From contig NZ_JAIOUO010000002.1 of assembly GCF_019931195.1 (NCBI RefSeq), positions 744,001 through 808,000 on the forward strand: 64,000 nucleotides of DNA, written 5' to 3'. Below the pieces are notes generated by a model. The model had not been told where the DNA came from. It saw only the letters and a list, made by a program, of their open reading frames with translations, and did not search any database. The translations under genes and the position numbers were made by a program. Positions 45,317 through 55,660 of the stretch are shown in pieces. Each line of letters opens with the position of its first letter. Within the stretch, counting starts at the first letter, position 1. Source of the DNA: Marinobacter sp. F4216 (GTDB lineage Bacteria; Pseudomonadota; Gammaproteobacteria; Pseudomonadales; Oleiphilaceae).

Positions 45317-45964
45317 ATGCGCGCTTTTACTCAATACAAAGGGCTGGTTGCCCCGATGGACCGTGCCAACGTGGACACGGACATGATCATTCCCAAGCAG
45401 TTCCTGAAGTCCATCAAGCGGACCGGTTTCGGTCAGAACCTGTTTGACGAGCTGCGTTACCTCGATGAAGGAAAACCGGATCAGGATTGCTCGTCCCGGC
45501 CGTTGAATCCGGATTTTGTGCTCAACCAGGATCGGTACCAGGGGGCAGGTGTGTTGCTCGCCCGGGCAAACTTTGGCTGCGGTTCAAGCCGGGAGCACGC
45601 TCCCTGGGCCCTGGAAGACTACGGTTTTCGGGTCGTAATCGCACCGAGCTTTGCCGATATTTTCTACAACAACTGCTTTAAGAATGGTCTCTTGCCCATT
45701 GTTTTAGATGAGGAAATTGTTGATCGGCTGTTCCGGGAAGCTGAGGCCAGTCCGGGCTATTCCCTTGAGATTGACCTGGTCAAGAAAGCTGTGACGACCC
45801 CGTCCGGCGAGACGTTCGATTTTGAAGTGGATGATTTCCGTCGCCATTGCCTGCTGAACGGCCTGGATGATATCGGCGTCACTCTCGAAGATGCGGATGC
45901 GATCCGTAGCTATGAAGAAGAGCGTCGGGAGACCGCGCCCTGGTTGTTCGGCTCCGGAAGCTGA
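45317..45964 (+). CDS. leuD: 3-isopropylmalate dehydratase small subunit LeuD
   Basis: A 215-residue swivel-domain subunit of isopropylmalate isomerase. It has [20 protein letters not shown] near the N-terminus and the conserved [15 protein letters not shown], which closes the active site. AGGAGA precedes the ATG. Its length is normal, and it lies between leuC and leuB. Confidence 0.96.
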   Translation: MRAFTQYKGLVAPMDRANVDTDMIIPKQFLKSIKRTGFGQNLFDELRYLDEGKPDQDCSSRPLNPDFVLNQDRYQGAGVLLARANFGCGSSREHAPWALEDYGFRVVIAPSFADIFYNNCFKNGLLPIVLDEEIVDRLFREAEASPGYSLEIDLVKKAVTTPSGETFDFEVDDFRRHCLLNGLDDIGVTLEDADAIRSYEEERRETAPWLFGSGS

Positions 45965-46003
45965 TCGTTTACAGATTGAAGTGATTTAAAACAGGAATTG
46001 ATT

Positions 46004-47077
46004 ATGTCCAGAACTGTATTGATGTTGCCGGGCGATGGCATTGGCCCCGAAATTGTGGCTGAGGCCGACAAGGTTCTCAGGAAAGTAAATGAGCAGTTTG
46101 GGCTCGGAATCGAGTTTGACGATGCGCTGGTGGGTGGTGCCGCCATTGATGAGTCCGACACCCCGCTTCCGCAGGAAACCCTCGACAAGGCCCGACGCGC
46201 CGATGCCATCTTGCTTGGCGCTGTTGGCGGCCCGAAGTGGGATGCACTGCCAATGGCCAAGCGGCCTGAGAAAGGGTTGCTCGGCTTGCGCTCCAACCTT
46301 GAACTGTTCGCGAACCTTCGTCCTGCCATTCTGTATCCGCAACTGGCGTCAGCGTCCTCTCTGAAGCCGGAGGTTGTCTCCGGTTTGGATATCATGATTG
46401 TTCGGGAGTTGACCGGTGGAATTTACTTTGGTCAGCCCCGAGGCGTTCGTCAGCTGGAGAGCGGTGAGCGCCAGGGTTACAACACGTACGCCTACACAGA
46501 ATCCGAAATCCGTCGTATTGGCCGTGTCGCTTTCGAAGCTGCCCAGCAGCGCGGTAAGAAGCTGTGCTCGGTGGACAAGGCAAACGTGCTGGAAGTGACT
46601 GTTCTGTGGCGGGAAATCATGAATGATCTGCAGCGGGAATACCCCGATGTGGAACTCTCTCACATGTATGTGGATAACGCGGCGATGCAGCTGGTCAAGG
46701 CACCCAAGCAATTTGACGTGATTGTGACTGGCAATATGTTTGGTGATATCCTTTCGGACGAAGCTGCCATGCTGACCGGTTCCATCGGTATGTTGCCGTC
46801 CGCGTCACTGAACTCCCAAAAGCAGGGGATGTACGAGCCCTGTCACGGTTCAGCGCCGGATATTGCGGGTAAAGGCATTGCCAACCCGCTGGCCACGATT
46901 CTGAGCGCGGCAATGATGCTGAGATACAGTCTGAACGAGGAAAAGGCTGCTCAGGCGATCGAAACCGCTGTCAGCAAGGTGCTCGACCAGGGCCTTCGTA
47001 CAGCCGATATCATGGCCGAGGGTGGTCGCCAGGTCTCTACGAGAGAAATGGGCGACGCCGTTCTGGCCGCGCTGTAA
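46004..47077 (+). CDS. leuB: 3-isopropylmalate dehydrogenase LeuB
   Basis: A 357-residue NAD-dependent oxidative decarboxylase, third enzyme of the leu operon. The ATG at 46004 has ACAGGA 7 bases upstream; the TTG at 45998 is too close to that site. It shows [14 protein letters not shown], the substrate loop [23 protein letters not shown], and the signature [20 protein letters not shown]. Confidence 0.96.
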   Translation: MSRTVLMLPGDGIGPEIVAEADKVLRKVNEQFGLGIEFDDALVGGAAIDESDTPLPQETLDKARRADAILLGAVGGPKWDALPMAKRPEKGLLGLRSNLELFANLRPAILYPQLASASSLKPEVVSGLDIMIVRELTGGIYFGQPRGVRQLESGERQGYNTYAYTESEIRRIGRVAFEAAQQRGKKLCSVDKANVLEVTVLWREIMNDLQREYPDVELSHMYVDNAAMQLVKAPKQFDVIVTGNMFGDILSDEAAMLTGSIGMLPSASLNSQKQGMYEPCHGSAPDIAGKGIANPLATILSAAMMLRYSLNEEKAAQAIETAVSKVLDQGLRTADIMAEGGRQVSTREMGDAVLAAL

Positions 47078-47104
47078 ACCAGCCCTGGTGAACCCGAGAT
47101 CCGA

Positions 47105-47126
47105 CGGCAACAACATGCTGTTGCCG
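47105..47126. terminator. hairpin between leuB and asd
   Basis: CGGCAACA (47105-47112) pairs with TGTTGCCG (47119-47126) across 6 bases, 27 bases after leuB. Without a T run it is a weak terminator candidate. Confidence 0.4.
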
Positions 47127-47199
47127 CGGAATCATCCATCCGGTCCCTGCCAGCGATAACGGCAAGGGGCGGGCACAATACGAGATTCAAAGGTCGCAA

Positions 47200-48315
47200 A
47201 TGAAGCGAGTTGGACTTGTAGGCTGGCGCGGCATGGTGGGCTCTGTCCTGATGCAGCGCATGCGCGAAGAAAATGATTTTGCCGATATCGATCCGGTATT
47301 CTTTTCCACTTCCCAGACCGGGAAACCAGCACCGGACGTAGGCAAAACCGGCGTTCCCACTCTGCAGGACGCCTTCGACATTGACACCCTGAAAACCATG
47401 GACGTGATCGTCACCTGTCAGGGTGGGGACTATACCTCCAAGGTTTTTCAGCCGCTGCGTGATGCAGGCTGGGAAGGGTACTGGATTGATGCGGCATCCA
47501 CGTTACGGATGGCTGATCATTCCGTGATCGTACTGGATCCTGTTAACAGAAACGTTATTGATGACGCGCTCGGAAAGGGTGTAAAAGACTTCATCGGCGG
47601 TAACTGTACCGTGAGCCTGATGATGCTCGCCCTGGGTGGGCTGCTGGAGCAGGATCTGATTGAGTGGGTTTCACCCATGACTTACCAGGCGGCCTCCGGT
47701 TCCGGCGCGCAAAACATGCGTGAGTTGCTCAACCAGATGGGTGCTTTGAAAGACAGCGTGGCTGATGAGCTGGCGGATCCGTCCTCGGCGATTCTGGACA
47801 TCGATCGCAAGGTCACGGACACCATGCGTGGAGGCGATTTCCCCACTGAGCATTTCGGTGTGCCGCTGGCGGGTAGTCTGATTCCGTTCATCGACAAGCA
47901 GCTCGATAACGGTATGAGCAAGGAAGAGTGGAAGGCGGGCGTTGAGACCAACAAAATTCTTGGTCGCAGCGACAACCCGATTCCCATCGATGGCATCTGT
48001 GTTCGTATTGGTGCCATGCGCTCTCACAGTCAGGCGCTGACCATCAAGCTCAAGAAGGATCTCTCGGTTTCGGAAATCGAGGGCATTCTTGCCGGAGCCA
48101 ACGATTGGGTGAAAGTCATTCCCAATGATCGTGACGCCACCATGGAAGAGCTGACGCCGGCCAAGGTGACTGGAACCCTGAGCATTCCAATCGGCCGTAT
48201 CCGGAAACTGGCAATGGGCCCGGAATACATTTCCGCGTTCACCGTAGGCGATCAGTTGCTGTGGGGTGCTGCGGAGCCCTTGCGGCGCATGCTCCGTATC
48301 CTGCAAGAACGTTAA
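47200..48315 (+). CDS. asd: aspartate-semialdehyde dehydrogenase Asd
   Basis: It reduces aspartyl phosphate with NADPH for lysine, methionine, threonine and diaminopimelate synthesis. The 371-residue protein has [17 protein letters not shown] (NADP-binding) and the catalytic Cys in [13 protein letters not shown], followed by [12 protein letters not shown]. This is the longer type found in gammaproteobacteria. A second asd-like gene that follows in Pseudomonas is missing here. A strong terminator follows. Confidence 0.95.
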   Translation: MKRVGLVGWRGMVGSVLMQRMREENDFADIDPVFFSTSQTGKPAPDVGKTGVPTLQDAFDIDTLKTMDVIVTCQGGDYTSKVFQPLRDAGWEGYWIDAASTLRMADHSVIVLDPVNRNVIDDALGKGVKDFIGGNCTVSLMMLALGGLLEQDLIEWVSPMTYQAASGSGAQNMRELLNQMGALKDSVADELADPSSAILDIDRKVTDTMRGGDFPTEHFGVPLAGSLIPFIDKQLDNGMSKEEWKAGVETNKILGRSDNPIPIDGICVRIGAMRSHSQALTIKLKKDLSVSEIEGILAGANDWVKVIPNDRDATMEELTPAKVTGTLSIPIGRIRKLAMGPEYISAFTVGDQLLWGAAEPLRRMLRILQER

Positions 48316-48374
48316 GAAATGTTACGCAGGGGCTGAGTAGTGCCAACTGCGTCCGGTTTTGGTAAAGCCGGCTG

Positions 48375-48414
48375 GGGGCGGAGGCTGACGACAGCCTTCG
48401 CCCCTGTTATTTTG
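48375..48414 (+). terminator. rho-independent terminator of asd
   Basis: GGGGCGGAGGCTG (48375-48387) pairs with CAGCCTTCGCCCC (48392-48404) with a single G-T pair and an ACGA loop, followed by TGTTATTTTG. The remaining gap to fimV (48415-48627) holds palindromes, listed separately. Confidence 0.85.
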
Positions 48415-48431
48415 TGGCGAACTAACAAGTT

Positions 48432-48472
48432 CCACGTGGTTTGTAAAAAAACGGTACAAATTTCACCGGTGA
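48432..48472. promoter_or_regulatory. cluster of three palindromes upstream of fimV
   Basis: CCACGTGG (48432-48439), TTTGTA-N9-TACAAA (48440-48460) and TCACCGGTGA (48463-48472) stand end to end in 41 bases, about 155 bases before the fimV start. They look like operator sites; I do not recognise the regulator. Confidence 0.45.
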
Positions 48473-48627
48473 TTGATTGATTCAAAGGGCGTTATCAACA
48501 ATACTGGCCCGACGAAAATTAAACATTCGACATAATAACTAGAACTATCCAGACGGAAGTCATCCAACCTCGTCCGATTCTGTTTTAACAAGCAGTAGAG
48601 AATAACGGAGACTGGAAAGGAAAAAGC

Positions 48628-51600
48628 ATGAAGGTACGCAAGCTTGCGGTTGCCCTGGCGCTGGCGGGAGGGCTCGGGTCCGGCGTCGCACAAGCCTTGG
48701 GGCTGGGAGAAATTAAACTTCAGTCCTATCTGAATGAACCTTTGGATGCGGAGATTCGTCTTCCCCAAAGCCGCGGTGTGGATCCCAGCGATGTATACGT
48801 AAACATAGCCCCAGAGTCGGCCTATGAGACCGTGGGTCTGGATCGTGACCAGTTCCTGAGCAAGCTCCGGTTCCAGGTTGTAACAGAAAGCGATGGTTCG
48901 TTGGTGGTTCAGGTTTCCTCGCGGGAACCGTTGCGTGAACCGTACCTTAACTTCCTTCTTGAATTGACCTGGCCAAGCGGCCGGTTGATGCGTGAATACG
49001 CTGTTCTGGTTGATCCCCCTGTATACGCAGAAGATTCCGGGGTTCAGGAAAGTGTGACCGCGCCGTCTGCGGCTACCAGCACCTCCCAGCCTTCCCAGAC
49101 ACGTGATCCGGAATCCGTCCGTCGCCAGGCGCAGGCTGAAGCCTCGGTGCAGCGCGGTTACCAGGGTAATACCCTGGGTCCGACCGATTCCTCCGACACG
49201 CTCTGGACGATTGCTTCCCGGGTCCGTCCTGACAACAGCGTGACCACTCAGCAAGTGATGATTGCCATCCAGGATCTGAATCCGGATGCATTCATTGGCG
49301 CAAATATTAATCGCCTGAAACGTGGCGAGGTTCTGCGAGTCCCGACCCTTGAGCAGATCCAAAGCCGCTCTCGTGCCGAAGCTACGCGGATCGTTGCCCA
49401 GCAGAATCGTGAGTTCCAGTCTCCTCAGCGTACGGTTGATGCAACAGATACACAGGTAGCCCAGGCTTCCGGTACTCAGGCCCAGGCTAGCGGCGACGAA
49501 CTGAAGCTGCTGGTTGCTGACGCGGATTCCCGAGAAACCAGTGAGGGAGGGTCTGCCGGTGGCGATGGTCAGTTGCCAGGAGGCGTAGACGCGGGTGCAG
49601 CTGTAGCGATGGAAGAGCTTGAAAGCGCCCGTCGCGAAAACGAAGAGCTCTCTGGTCGGGTTCAGGATCTGGAAGGTCAGATCGAAACCCTGCAGCGTTT
49701 GCTGGAGCTGAAAAACAGTCAGTTGGCTGATATTCAGGGCATGGCCCAGGAAGGTGAAGAGCCTTCACCTGTGCAAACTTCCGGCGAAGAGGGCGTCGCT
49801 GAGTCTGGCGAGGGCGAAGCCGACGCTGAAGCTGACGTTAATGGCGAAGCCGCTGCGGATGCAGGTGTTGATGCTGAGGTCGATGCGGAAGCAGAAGCAG
49901 CCGTAGAGGGTTCCGCGATTGCTGGCGAAACAGCGGTTGAGAGCGAGGAAGCCTCTGAGCCTGTTACCGGTGAGTTGGCTGAGCAGGACGGTTCTGAAGT
50001 CGATCTGGCTGCTGAGCAAACTGATGAAGTGGCTGAGGTTGATCCGGTGATGACTGAAGCCGGTAGTGAAACTGAGGTGGAGCAGCCTGAGGTTGTTGAA
50101 GGCTCTGACGCTTCCGAGGTTGCTGAGAATGCGGGCGTCCAGGCGACTGAACAGCCGCAGCCTGAAGAAACTGCTCCGGAGTTCCAGCCCGCTACTGCGA
50201 ATGCTGAGCCTGCACAGCCAGACGCTCAGCCCGCCGCAGAGCAGGGGGCGATTGCGGGCATCATTGATACCATCCGTAGCAACCTCTTGTATCAGGTGGC
50301 CCTCGGTGGTGGTCTGATCCTGCTTCTGCTTCTGCTTCTGGTGGTTGCGCGTCGGAACGCTAACCGCGAGAAAGCTTTCTACGAGCAGTTGAATCAAGAG
50401 TCCGAATCTGAGGGTGATGATCTTGAACTGACTCTGGATGATGACGAATCGTTCGAGTCCGACAAGGACAGCGCCATTGCTGAAGCCGATAACTACATCG
50501 CGTTCGGTCGCCATGAGCAGGCGGCCCAGACTCTCGAGGAGGCAATTTCCCGTGAGCCTAGCCGGACCGATCTGCGGCTGAAGTTGCTGGGTATCTATGC
50601 CGAAACCCAGAATCAGGTGTCGTTTGACAAGCAATACTCTGAAATCGAGTCACTCGACGACGAGAAGGCGCTGGCAACCGCTAACGAGTTGCGCGCTAAA
50701 TTGGAAGACGCCGAGTCGATACCGAGTATTGACGATCTGGAATCTCAGCTGCGCTCTGATTCTTTCAGCACAGCCGAACCTCAAGTAGAGAATGATTTTT
50801 CCTTTGCGTCGGACAATGAAAGCGATGCGACCCTCTCTGATGAGCTGCTGGCCGATCAATACGATGCGCAGAAAGAAGAAAAGGTTGAAGACGAGTTTGC
50901 GGAATTCGACACCGATTTTGCCGACTTTGAACTGAACGAGCCGGAAGAATCGAAGAGTGATGTTGAAGAAGCATCAGCGCTCGAGACTGAGGGCGAAAAT
51001 CGGAGTCGTGCAGATGATGCTATCGAATTCGATCTGTCGGACGTCTCACTGGAATCCGAATTGCCGTCGGAGCCGGTAAAAGAGAAGGATGATCTTGATT
51101 CCCTGTCTTTGGAAATCGACGAAGATAACGGTTCTCTGGATTTCGATCTTGAAGAGTCGCTGAGTGACATCACTGAGAAACCAGAGTCTGGCCTGGCTGA
51201 ATCGGATGAAACCGGGCCCGAGCTGGAAACGCTCGAGGACAGTCTCGACTTTGATCTCGAAGAGGCTCAGGAAGAGATCGTCGATGGGGATAATAGAACT
51301 TCCGAGGAGAAGGGTGTCGACACCCTGGATTCTCTCGACGAGTCATTTCTTGATGAACTCGACGCGGAGCTGGACAAAGTAGCCGGAGAAGATGAAGCTG
51401 GTGAATCGGTTTCCGAAGACGGCGGTCTGGACGAGCTGGAGCTGGACGTTTCCGATGAAGATCTCGCCCTGATGGAGGAGTTCTCAGAGACTACTGACGC
51501 AGCCAACGACGACGAACCAGGCGCGCCAGCTCTGGGCGAAGACCTGAGTCTCGAGGATACGCTGGAGCCGGAAGGCGCCTCGAGTACTGATAGCCCAGAG

Positions 51601-51942
51601 GAAGAAGTGGCGGCTGTAGAGGAGTTCGGGGACCTGGGGTCATGGGACACTCTTGAAGAGCCAGCGGAGCCTGAAATTCCTGTTACGTCTGAAGTGCTTG
51701 AAGGCGAATCTGCGTCAAAACCCTCTGCGCCTGTTGATATCGACGAAGGCGATCTGGGTGAGGACGATGATTTTGACTTCCTGGCAGGCACGGATGAAGC
51801 AGCCACCAAGCTGGATCTGGCCAGAGCCTATATCGAGATGGGCGATGCCGATGGTGCTCGCGATATTCTCGAAGAGGTCTCTCTGGAAGGAGATGAGGAG
51901 CAGAAAGCCGAAGCGCAGGATCTCCTTAAAAATCTGGCCTGA
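48628..51942 (+). CDS. fimV: FimV peptidoglycan-binding polar hub protein
   Basis: A 1104-residue protein. It has a signal peptide (cut near AQA-LG, residue 23), the FimV N-terminal domain (GEIKLQSYLNEPLDAEIRLP), a LysM peptidoglycan-binding domain (about 190-245), a coiled coil (about 328-372), a very acidic Ala/Glu-rich region, one membrane segment (about 551-573) with a run of leucines, a long acidic cytoplasmic region and the C-terminal FimV domain (KLDLARAYIEMGDADGARDI, about 1068-1087). FimV organises pole functions, type IV pili and cAMP signalling in Pseudomonas. The start has GGAAAGG upstream. Confidence 0.95.
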   Translation: MKVRKLAVALALAGGLGSGVAQALGLGEIKLQSYLNEPLDAEIRLPQSRGVDPSDVYVNIAPESAYETVGLDRDQFLSKLRFQVVTESDGSLVVQVSSREPLREPYLNFLLELTWPSGRLMREYAVLVDPPVYAEDSGVQESVTAPSAATSTSQPSQTRDPESVRRQAQAEASVQRGYQGNTLGPTDSSDTLWTIASRVRPDNSVTTQQVMIAIQDLNPDAFIGANINRLKRGEVLRVPTLEQIQSRSRAEATRIVAQQNREFQSPQRTVDATDTQVAQASGTQAQASGDELKLLVADADSRETSEGGSAGGDGQLPGGVDAGAAVAMEELESARRENEELSGRVQDLEGQIETLQRLLELKNSQLADIQGMAQEGEEPSPVQTSGEEGVAESGEGEADAEADVNGEAAADAGVDAEVDAEAEAAVEGSAIAGETAVESEEASEPVTGELAEQDGSEVDLAAEQTDEVAEVDPVMTEAGSETEVEQPEVVEGSDASEVAENAGVQATEQPQPEETAPEFQPATANAEPAQPDAQPAAEQGAIAGIIDTIRSNLLYQVALGGGLILLLLLLLVVARRNANREKAFYEQLNQESESEGDDLELTLDDDESFESDKDSAIAEADNYIAFGRHEQAAQTLEEAISREPSRTDLRLKLLGIYAETQNQVSFDKQYSEIESLDDEKALATANELRAKLEDAESIPSIDDLESQLRSDSFSTAEPQVENDFSFASDNESDATLSDELLADQYDAQKEEKVEDEFAEFDTDFADFELNEPEESKSDVEEASALETEGENRSRADDAIEFDLSDVSLESELPSEPVKEKDDLDSLSLEIDEDNGSLDFDLEESLSDITEKPESGLAESDETGPELETLEDSLDFDLEEAQEEIVDGDNRTSEEKGVDTLDSLDESFLDELDAELDKVAGEDEAGESVSEDGGLDELELDVSDEDLALMEEFSETTDAANDDEPGAPALGEDLSLEDTLEPEGASSTDSPEEEVAAVEEFGDLGSWDTLEEPAEPEIPVTSEVLEGESASKPSAPVDIDEGDLGEDDDFDFLAGTDEAATKLDLARAYIEMGDADGARDILEEVSLEGDEEQKAEAQDLLKNLA

Positions 51943-51947
51943 TTCGT

Positions 51948-51953
51948 TATAAT
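51948..51953 (+). promoter_or_regulatory. candidate -10 box upstream of truA
   Basis: A perfect TATAAT at 51948-51953, just after the fimV stop. CTTAAA at 51925-51930 gives a weak -35 with a 17-base spacer. A terminator-like hairpin begins 20 bases downstream. Confidence 0.4.
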
Positions 51954-51972
51954 CGAAACATCAGGTAACGAG

Positions 51973-52019
51973 CGCCGGCCACCGGGAACTGTTCCCGAGT
52001 GAGCCGGCGTTTTCTTTTG
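51973..52019 (+). terminator. terminator or attenuator between fimV and truA
   Basis: CGCCGGC (51973-51979) pairs with GCCGGCG (52003-52009), enclosing a second stem CGGGAAC-T-GTTCCCG (51983-51997), followed by TTTTCTTTTG. It ends fimV transcription, and if the -10 box at 51948 is used it would also act as an attenuator in the truA leader. Confidence 0.8.
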
Positions 52020-52044
52020 TCAGCAGAAAGAATCGGGATGGCGC

Positions 52045-52950
52045 TTGTTTCTCGAACCACAACCTCTCACGACGGATAATGCAATTGGCAATGGTCGGGT
52101 GGCCATCGCGTTTGAATACGATGGTCGTGACTTCCATGGCTGGCAGTTCCAGAAATCCGGAGTTCGCTCCGTTGAGGGTGAACTGGCCAAGGCGGTGGCC
52201 AAAGTTGCCAATCACCCGGTCGATCTGGTGTGCGCAGGTCGAACCGATGCGGGCGTTCATGCCAGCCACCAAATCGTGCATTTCGAAACCTCGTCGATTC
52301 GGAACCGGCGCTCCTGGGTGATGGGGATCAACACCGCTTTGCCCAGCGACATCGCCGTGCATTGGGCGGGAAACGGGGCAGCCGATTTCCACGCGAGGTT
52401 TTCTGCCACGTATCGCCGCTACCGCTATGTCATTTATAACCACGCGGTTCGACCAGGCATACTCCGGGGCCAGGTGAGCTGGAACTTTCGCCCTCTGGAT
52501 GAACACAAAATGCATCAGGCGGCTCAGGCTCTGGTCGGTGAGCACGATTTTTCCGCTTTCCGTGCAGCTGGCTGTCAATCCCGCTCACCGATACGGTTTC
52601 TCGAGCGTATCTCCGTCTCCCGTAAGGCTGAGTTCGTTGTGATTGATGTGCAGGCGAACGCTTTCCTGCATCATATGGTCAGAAACATCGCAGGGGCTCT
52701 TATGGCGGTTGGTACGGGTGAGCAATCAGCTAATTGGATAGCGGATATTCTGGCAACCCGGGACCGAAAGAAAGCGGGTGTCACCGGCCCGGCACAAGGG
52801 TTGTATCTGGTTGATGTGGGCTACCCAGCCGAATGCGGAATCCCCGAGGCGGACTGTGGGCCAGCATTTCTGCGGCCGTGGTTTACGCCTGAGGAAAACA
52901 GGCCCATCGAGCCAACACATATCCATCGTAAGCAAAGACAGGACGTATGA
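52045..52950 (+). CDS. truA: tRNA pseudouridine(38-40) synthase TruA
   Basis: It isomerises uridines 38-40 of the tRNA anticodon arm. The 301-residue protein has [20 protein letters not shown] near the N-terminus, the catalytic Asp in [14 protein letters not shown], and [20 protein letters not shown] at 52045 is the apparent start, giving an extension of about 18 residues before the core; the exact start is uncertain. It overlaps trpF by 4 bases (ATGA). The fimV-truA-trpF order matches Pseudomonas. Confidence 0.93.
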   Translation: MFLEPQPLTTDNAIGNGRVAIAFEYDGRDFHGWQFQKSGVRSVEGELAKAVAKVANHPVDLVCAGRTDAGVHASHQIVHFETSSIRNRRSWVMGINTALPSDIAVHWAGNGAADFHARFSATYRRYRYVIYNHAVRPGILRGQVSWNFRPLDEHKMHQAAQALVGEHDFSAFRAAGCQSRSPIRFLERISVSRKAEFVVIDVQANAFLHHMVRNIAGALMAVGTGEQSANWIADILATRDRKKAGVTGPAQGLYLVDVGYPAECGIPEADCGPAFLRPWFTPEENRPIEPTHIHRKQRQDV

Positions 52951-53576
52951 CGACAAGGGCAAAAATTTGCGGTTTGACCCGGACCGAGGATGTACGGGAT
53001 GCCGTGGCAAGCGGCGCGGACGCGCTGGGCCTGGTGTTTTACGAGCCCAGTCCGAGAGCCGTGAGCGTTGAGCGGGCAGCGGAGCTGGCCGCCGAAGTGC
53101 CGGCCTTCGTTACGCTGGTTGGTCTGTTCGTGAATCCGAGTGACAGGTTCGTCCGAACGGTTCTGGATAGGGTTCCGTTGGATGTTCTGCAGTTTCACGG
53201 GGATGAAAGCCCGGAGTTCTGTAACCAGTTTGGTCGCCGGTGGATCAAAGCTATTCGTGTCCGTGAGTCCGGGCAAATTGAAAGGGCGTTTTCGGAATAC
53301 CGAAAAGCCTGTGGATTACTGGTAGACGCTTGGGACCCTGACCGTTACGGTGGTACAGGGCAGTCCTTTAACTGGCAACTTATCCCTGAAAAGCGTCCTA
53401 TGCCGTTGATATTGGCCGGCGGTTTGTCATCTGATAACGTATTTCGCGCCATTGAGCAGGTCCAGCCGTGGGCAGTGGATGTGAGTGGCGGCGTTGAGGA
53501 GCAAAAAGGCGTCAAGGACAGAAGCAAAATGTTTAATTTCATGAAAGAGGTTCGCCGTGTCTGTAAAACTGACTGA
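52947..53576 (+). CDS. trpF: phosphoribosylanthranilate isomerase TrpF
   Basis: A 209-residue TIM-barrel enzyme of tryptophan synthesis. The catalytic Cys is in [13 protein letters not shown] (about residue 8), the catalytic Asp in [15 protein letters not shown] (substrate loop region), and the phosphate loop is [10 protein letters not shown]. It overlaps truA by 4 bases and trpB by 20 bases. Confidence 0.95.
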   Translation: MTTRAKICGLTRTEDVRDAVASGADALGLVFYEPSPRAVSVERAAELAAEVPAFVTLVGLFVNPSDRFVRTVLDRVPLDVLQFHGDESPEFCNQFGRRWIKAIRVRESGQIERAFSEYRKACGLLVDAWDPDRYGGTGQSFNWQLIPEKRPMPLILAGGLSSDNVFRAIEQVQPWAVDVSGGVEEQKGVKDRSKMFNFMKEVRRVCKTD

Positions 53577-54777
53577 AGAAATGCTGAGTGCATTGCCGGA
53601 TGCAAGGGGGCACTTCGGACCCTTTGGTGGCCGCTTTGTTTCCGAAACATTGATGGATTCGCTGATGACGCTGGAAGACGAGTACCAGCGCTTGAAAAAG
53701 GATCCTGATTTCCAGGCCCAATTCGACAAGGAGTTGGCGGATTACGTCGGTCGGCCCACGCCGCTTTATTTTGCCGAGCGCCTCAGTCGTGAAACCGGTG
53801 GCGCCCAGATCTGGCTGAAGCGGGAAGACCTCTGTCATACCGGTGCTCACAAGGTTAACAACACGATTGGCCAGGCCCTGCTGGCGAGTTTCCTCGGTAA
53901 AAAACGGGTGATTGCCGAAACCGGCGCAGGCCAGCATGGTGTTGCCACCGCGACTGTCTGTGCTCGGTTGGGCCTTGAGTGTCATGTGTTTATGGGTGCG
54001 GAAGACGTTCAGCGGCAATCGCTCAACGTGTTCCGGATGAAGCTGCTGGGTGCAACGGTGCATCCGGTAGAGAGTGGGACCAAGACCCTGAAAGATGCCA
54101 TGAACGACGCCATGCGCGACTGGGTTACCAATGTGGACGATACTTTCTACATCATTGGCACTGTGGCAGGGCCCCATCCATATCCTCTGCTGGTTCGCGA
54201 TTTCCAGTCCGTGATCGGTCGGGAAACCCGTCGTCAGGCACTGGAGAAAACCGGCAAGCTCCCGGATGCGCTCGTGGCGTGTGTGGGCGGTGGCTCGAAC
54301 GCCATCGGTATGTTCTACCCATTCCTCGCTGATGAGTCGGTAGAGTTGTACGGCGTCGAAGCGGGGGGGCTTGGCATTGAGACGGGCAAGCACGCTGCGC
54401 CATTGTGCGCCGGTCGCCCGGGCGTTCTGCACGGCAATCGCACCTATCTGATGGAAGACGAAAATGGCCAGATAGCGGGCACCCATTCCGTGAGCGCTGG
54501 CCTTGATTATCCTGGCGTCGGTCCGGAGCACAGCTGGCTGAAGGATATCGGTCGTGCCAACTACGTGTCGGTGACCGATGATGAAGCAATGGAAGGCTTC
54601 CGAAAGCTGACCCGAGTTGAAGGCATCATGCCGGCCCTGGAAACCGCTCACGCGGTTGCCTATGCCATCAAGCTGGCTGCCACCATGGATAAGGATCAAA
54701 CCGTTGTGATCAATGTATCGGGGCGGGGCGACAAAGACATCAACACGGTTGCCCGATTGGAAGGCATCGAGATCTAA
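53557..54777 (+). CDS. trpB: tryptophan synthase beta subunit TrpB
   Basis: A 406-residue PLP enzyme that joins indole and serine. The PLP lysine lies in [19 protein letters not shown], and the phosphate loop is [25 protein letters not shown] marks the N-terminus. The start is GTG with AGAGG upstream inside the end of trpF, so the two are translationally linked. In Pseudomonas trpBA lie elsewhere with trpI. Confidence 0.96.
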   Translation: MSVKLTEEMLSALPDARGHFGPFGGRFVSETLMDSLMTLEDEYQRLKKDPDFQAQFDKELADYVGRPTPLYFAERLSRETGGAQIWLKREDLCHTGAHKVNNTIGQALLASFLGKKRVIAETGAGQHGVATATVCARLGLECHVFMGAEDVQRQSLNVFRMKLLGATVHPVESGTKTLKDAMNDAMRDWVTNVDDTFYIIGTVAGPHPYPLLVRDFQSVIGRETRRQALEKTGKLPDALVACVGGGSNAIGMFYPFLADESVELYGVEAGGLGIETGKHAAPLCAGRPGVLHGNRTYLMEDENGQIAGTHSVSAGLDYPGVGPEHSWLKDIGRANYVSVTDDEAMEGFRKLTRVEGIMPALETAHAVAYAIKLAATMDKDQTVVINVSGRGDKDINTVARLEGIEI

Positions 54778-54801
54778 GGTTGTAACAGGAGCAGCATTGG
54801 C

Positions 54802-55614
54802 ATGAGCCGAATTGAAGGAGTTCTGAAGACGCTCAAGGGGCAAGGTCGAAAGGCGTTGATTCCCTATATCACCGCGGGTGATCCTCACCCTGATACAACC
54901 GTTGAACTGATGCACACGCTGGTTGAAGCTGGCGCCGACATTATTGAACTGGGTGTGCCTTTCTCCGACCCCATGGCTGACGGACCGGTCATTCAGCTGG
55001 CCTGCGAGCGGGCACTCAAGCATGGCACCTCTTTGCGTCAGGTTCTGGGTATGGTCAAGGCGTTCCGATCCCGGGATTCTGAAACGCCCATCGTGTTAAT
55101 GGGGTATCTCAACCCCATGGAAGCAATGGGTTACGAGGCGTTTGCAGACGCCGCGCGCGACGCGGGCGTTGATGGTGTCTTGACGGTAGACCTGCCTCCG
55201 GAGGAGGCAGACGAGGTTGCGCCACTGTTCACTGACCGCGGGCTGGACGCCATTTTCCTTTTGTCCCCGACCACGACAGATGATCGGATCCGCGCCATCA
55301 GCGAGTATTCTTCCGGCTATGTGTACTATGTTTCATTCAAGGGGGTGACAGGAGCTGCCAAACTGAATGTGGAGGAAGTAGCGTCGCGTGTCAGCCATAT
55401 TCACGAGCTGACAGCCCTGCCTGTGGGTGTTGGGTTTGGTATTCGTGACGCCGAAACCGCCGCTGCGGTAGGGCAGGTATCCGATGGTGTAATTGTTGGA
55501 AGCGTCCTAGTCGATACAATTGCCAGAAATCAGGCAGATACCGCGCAACTTAAACGCGCGTTGACAGATCTGCTGCAACCGATGCGAGAAGCACTGGACA
55601 GCCTGAGTTCCTGA
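54802..55614 (+). CDS. trpA: tryptophan synthase alpha subunit TrpA
   Basis: A 270-residue TIM-barrel lyase that releases indole from indole-3-glycerol phosphate and passes it to TrpB. It has [19 protein letters not shown], the catalytic Glu in [20 protein letters not shown] and the catalytic Asp in [23 protein letters not shown] lies upstream of the ATG, which is 24 bases after trpB. Confidence 0.96.
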   Translation: MSRIEGVLKTLKGQGRKALIPYITAGDPHPDTTVELMHTLVEAGADIIELGVPFSDPMADGPVIQLACERALKHGTSLRQVLGMVKAFRSRDSETPIVLMGYLNPMEAMGYEAFADAARDAGVDGVLTVDLPPEEADEVAPLFTDRGLDAIFLLSPTTTDDRIRAISEYSSGYVYYVSFKGVTGAAKLNVEEVASRVSHIHELTALPVGVGFGIRDAETAAAVGQVSDGVIVGSVLVDTIARNQADTAQLKRALTDLLQPMREALDSLSS

Positions 55615-55660
55615 GCCCTGGTGCTTCAGGCTGGACGGCATCACAGGACAGGATGAAATC

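Noticed and set aside
48463-49362. 299-residue minus-strand frame opposite the start of fimV
   Set aside because: Antisense to the FimV signal peptide and N-terminal domain, and lacks protein-like features.
50317-50346. Tandem CTGCTT hexamers in fimV as a possible phase-variable repeat
   Set aside because: The unit is 6 bases, so length changes stay in frame, and it simply encodes the leucine run of the membrane segment.
51267-51809. Serine-rich minus-strand frame of 180 residues
   Set aside because: It is the mirror of the Asp/Glu-rich region of fimV (GAA/GAT codons read backwards give Ser-rich sequence).
52038-52079. Short frame [13 protein letters not shown] as a trp leader peptide before truA
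   Set aside because: It has no Trp codon, overlaps the truA start and lies after the terminator-like hairpin.
53539-55023. 494-residue reading frame on the minus strand opposite trpB and trpA
   Set aside because: It is antisense to two clear enzymes with full motifs; its translation has no recognisable domain and reflects high-GC codon bias.
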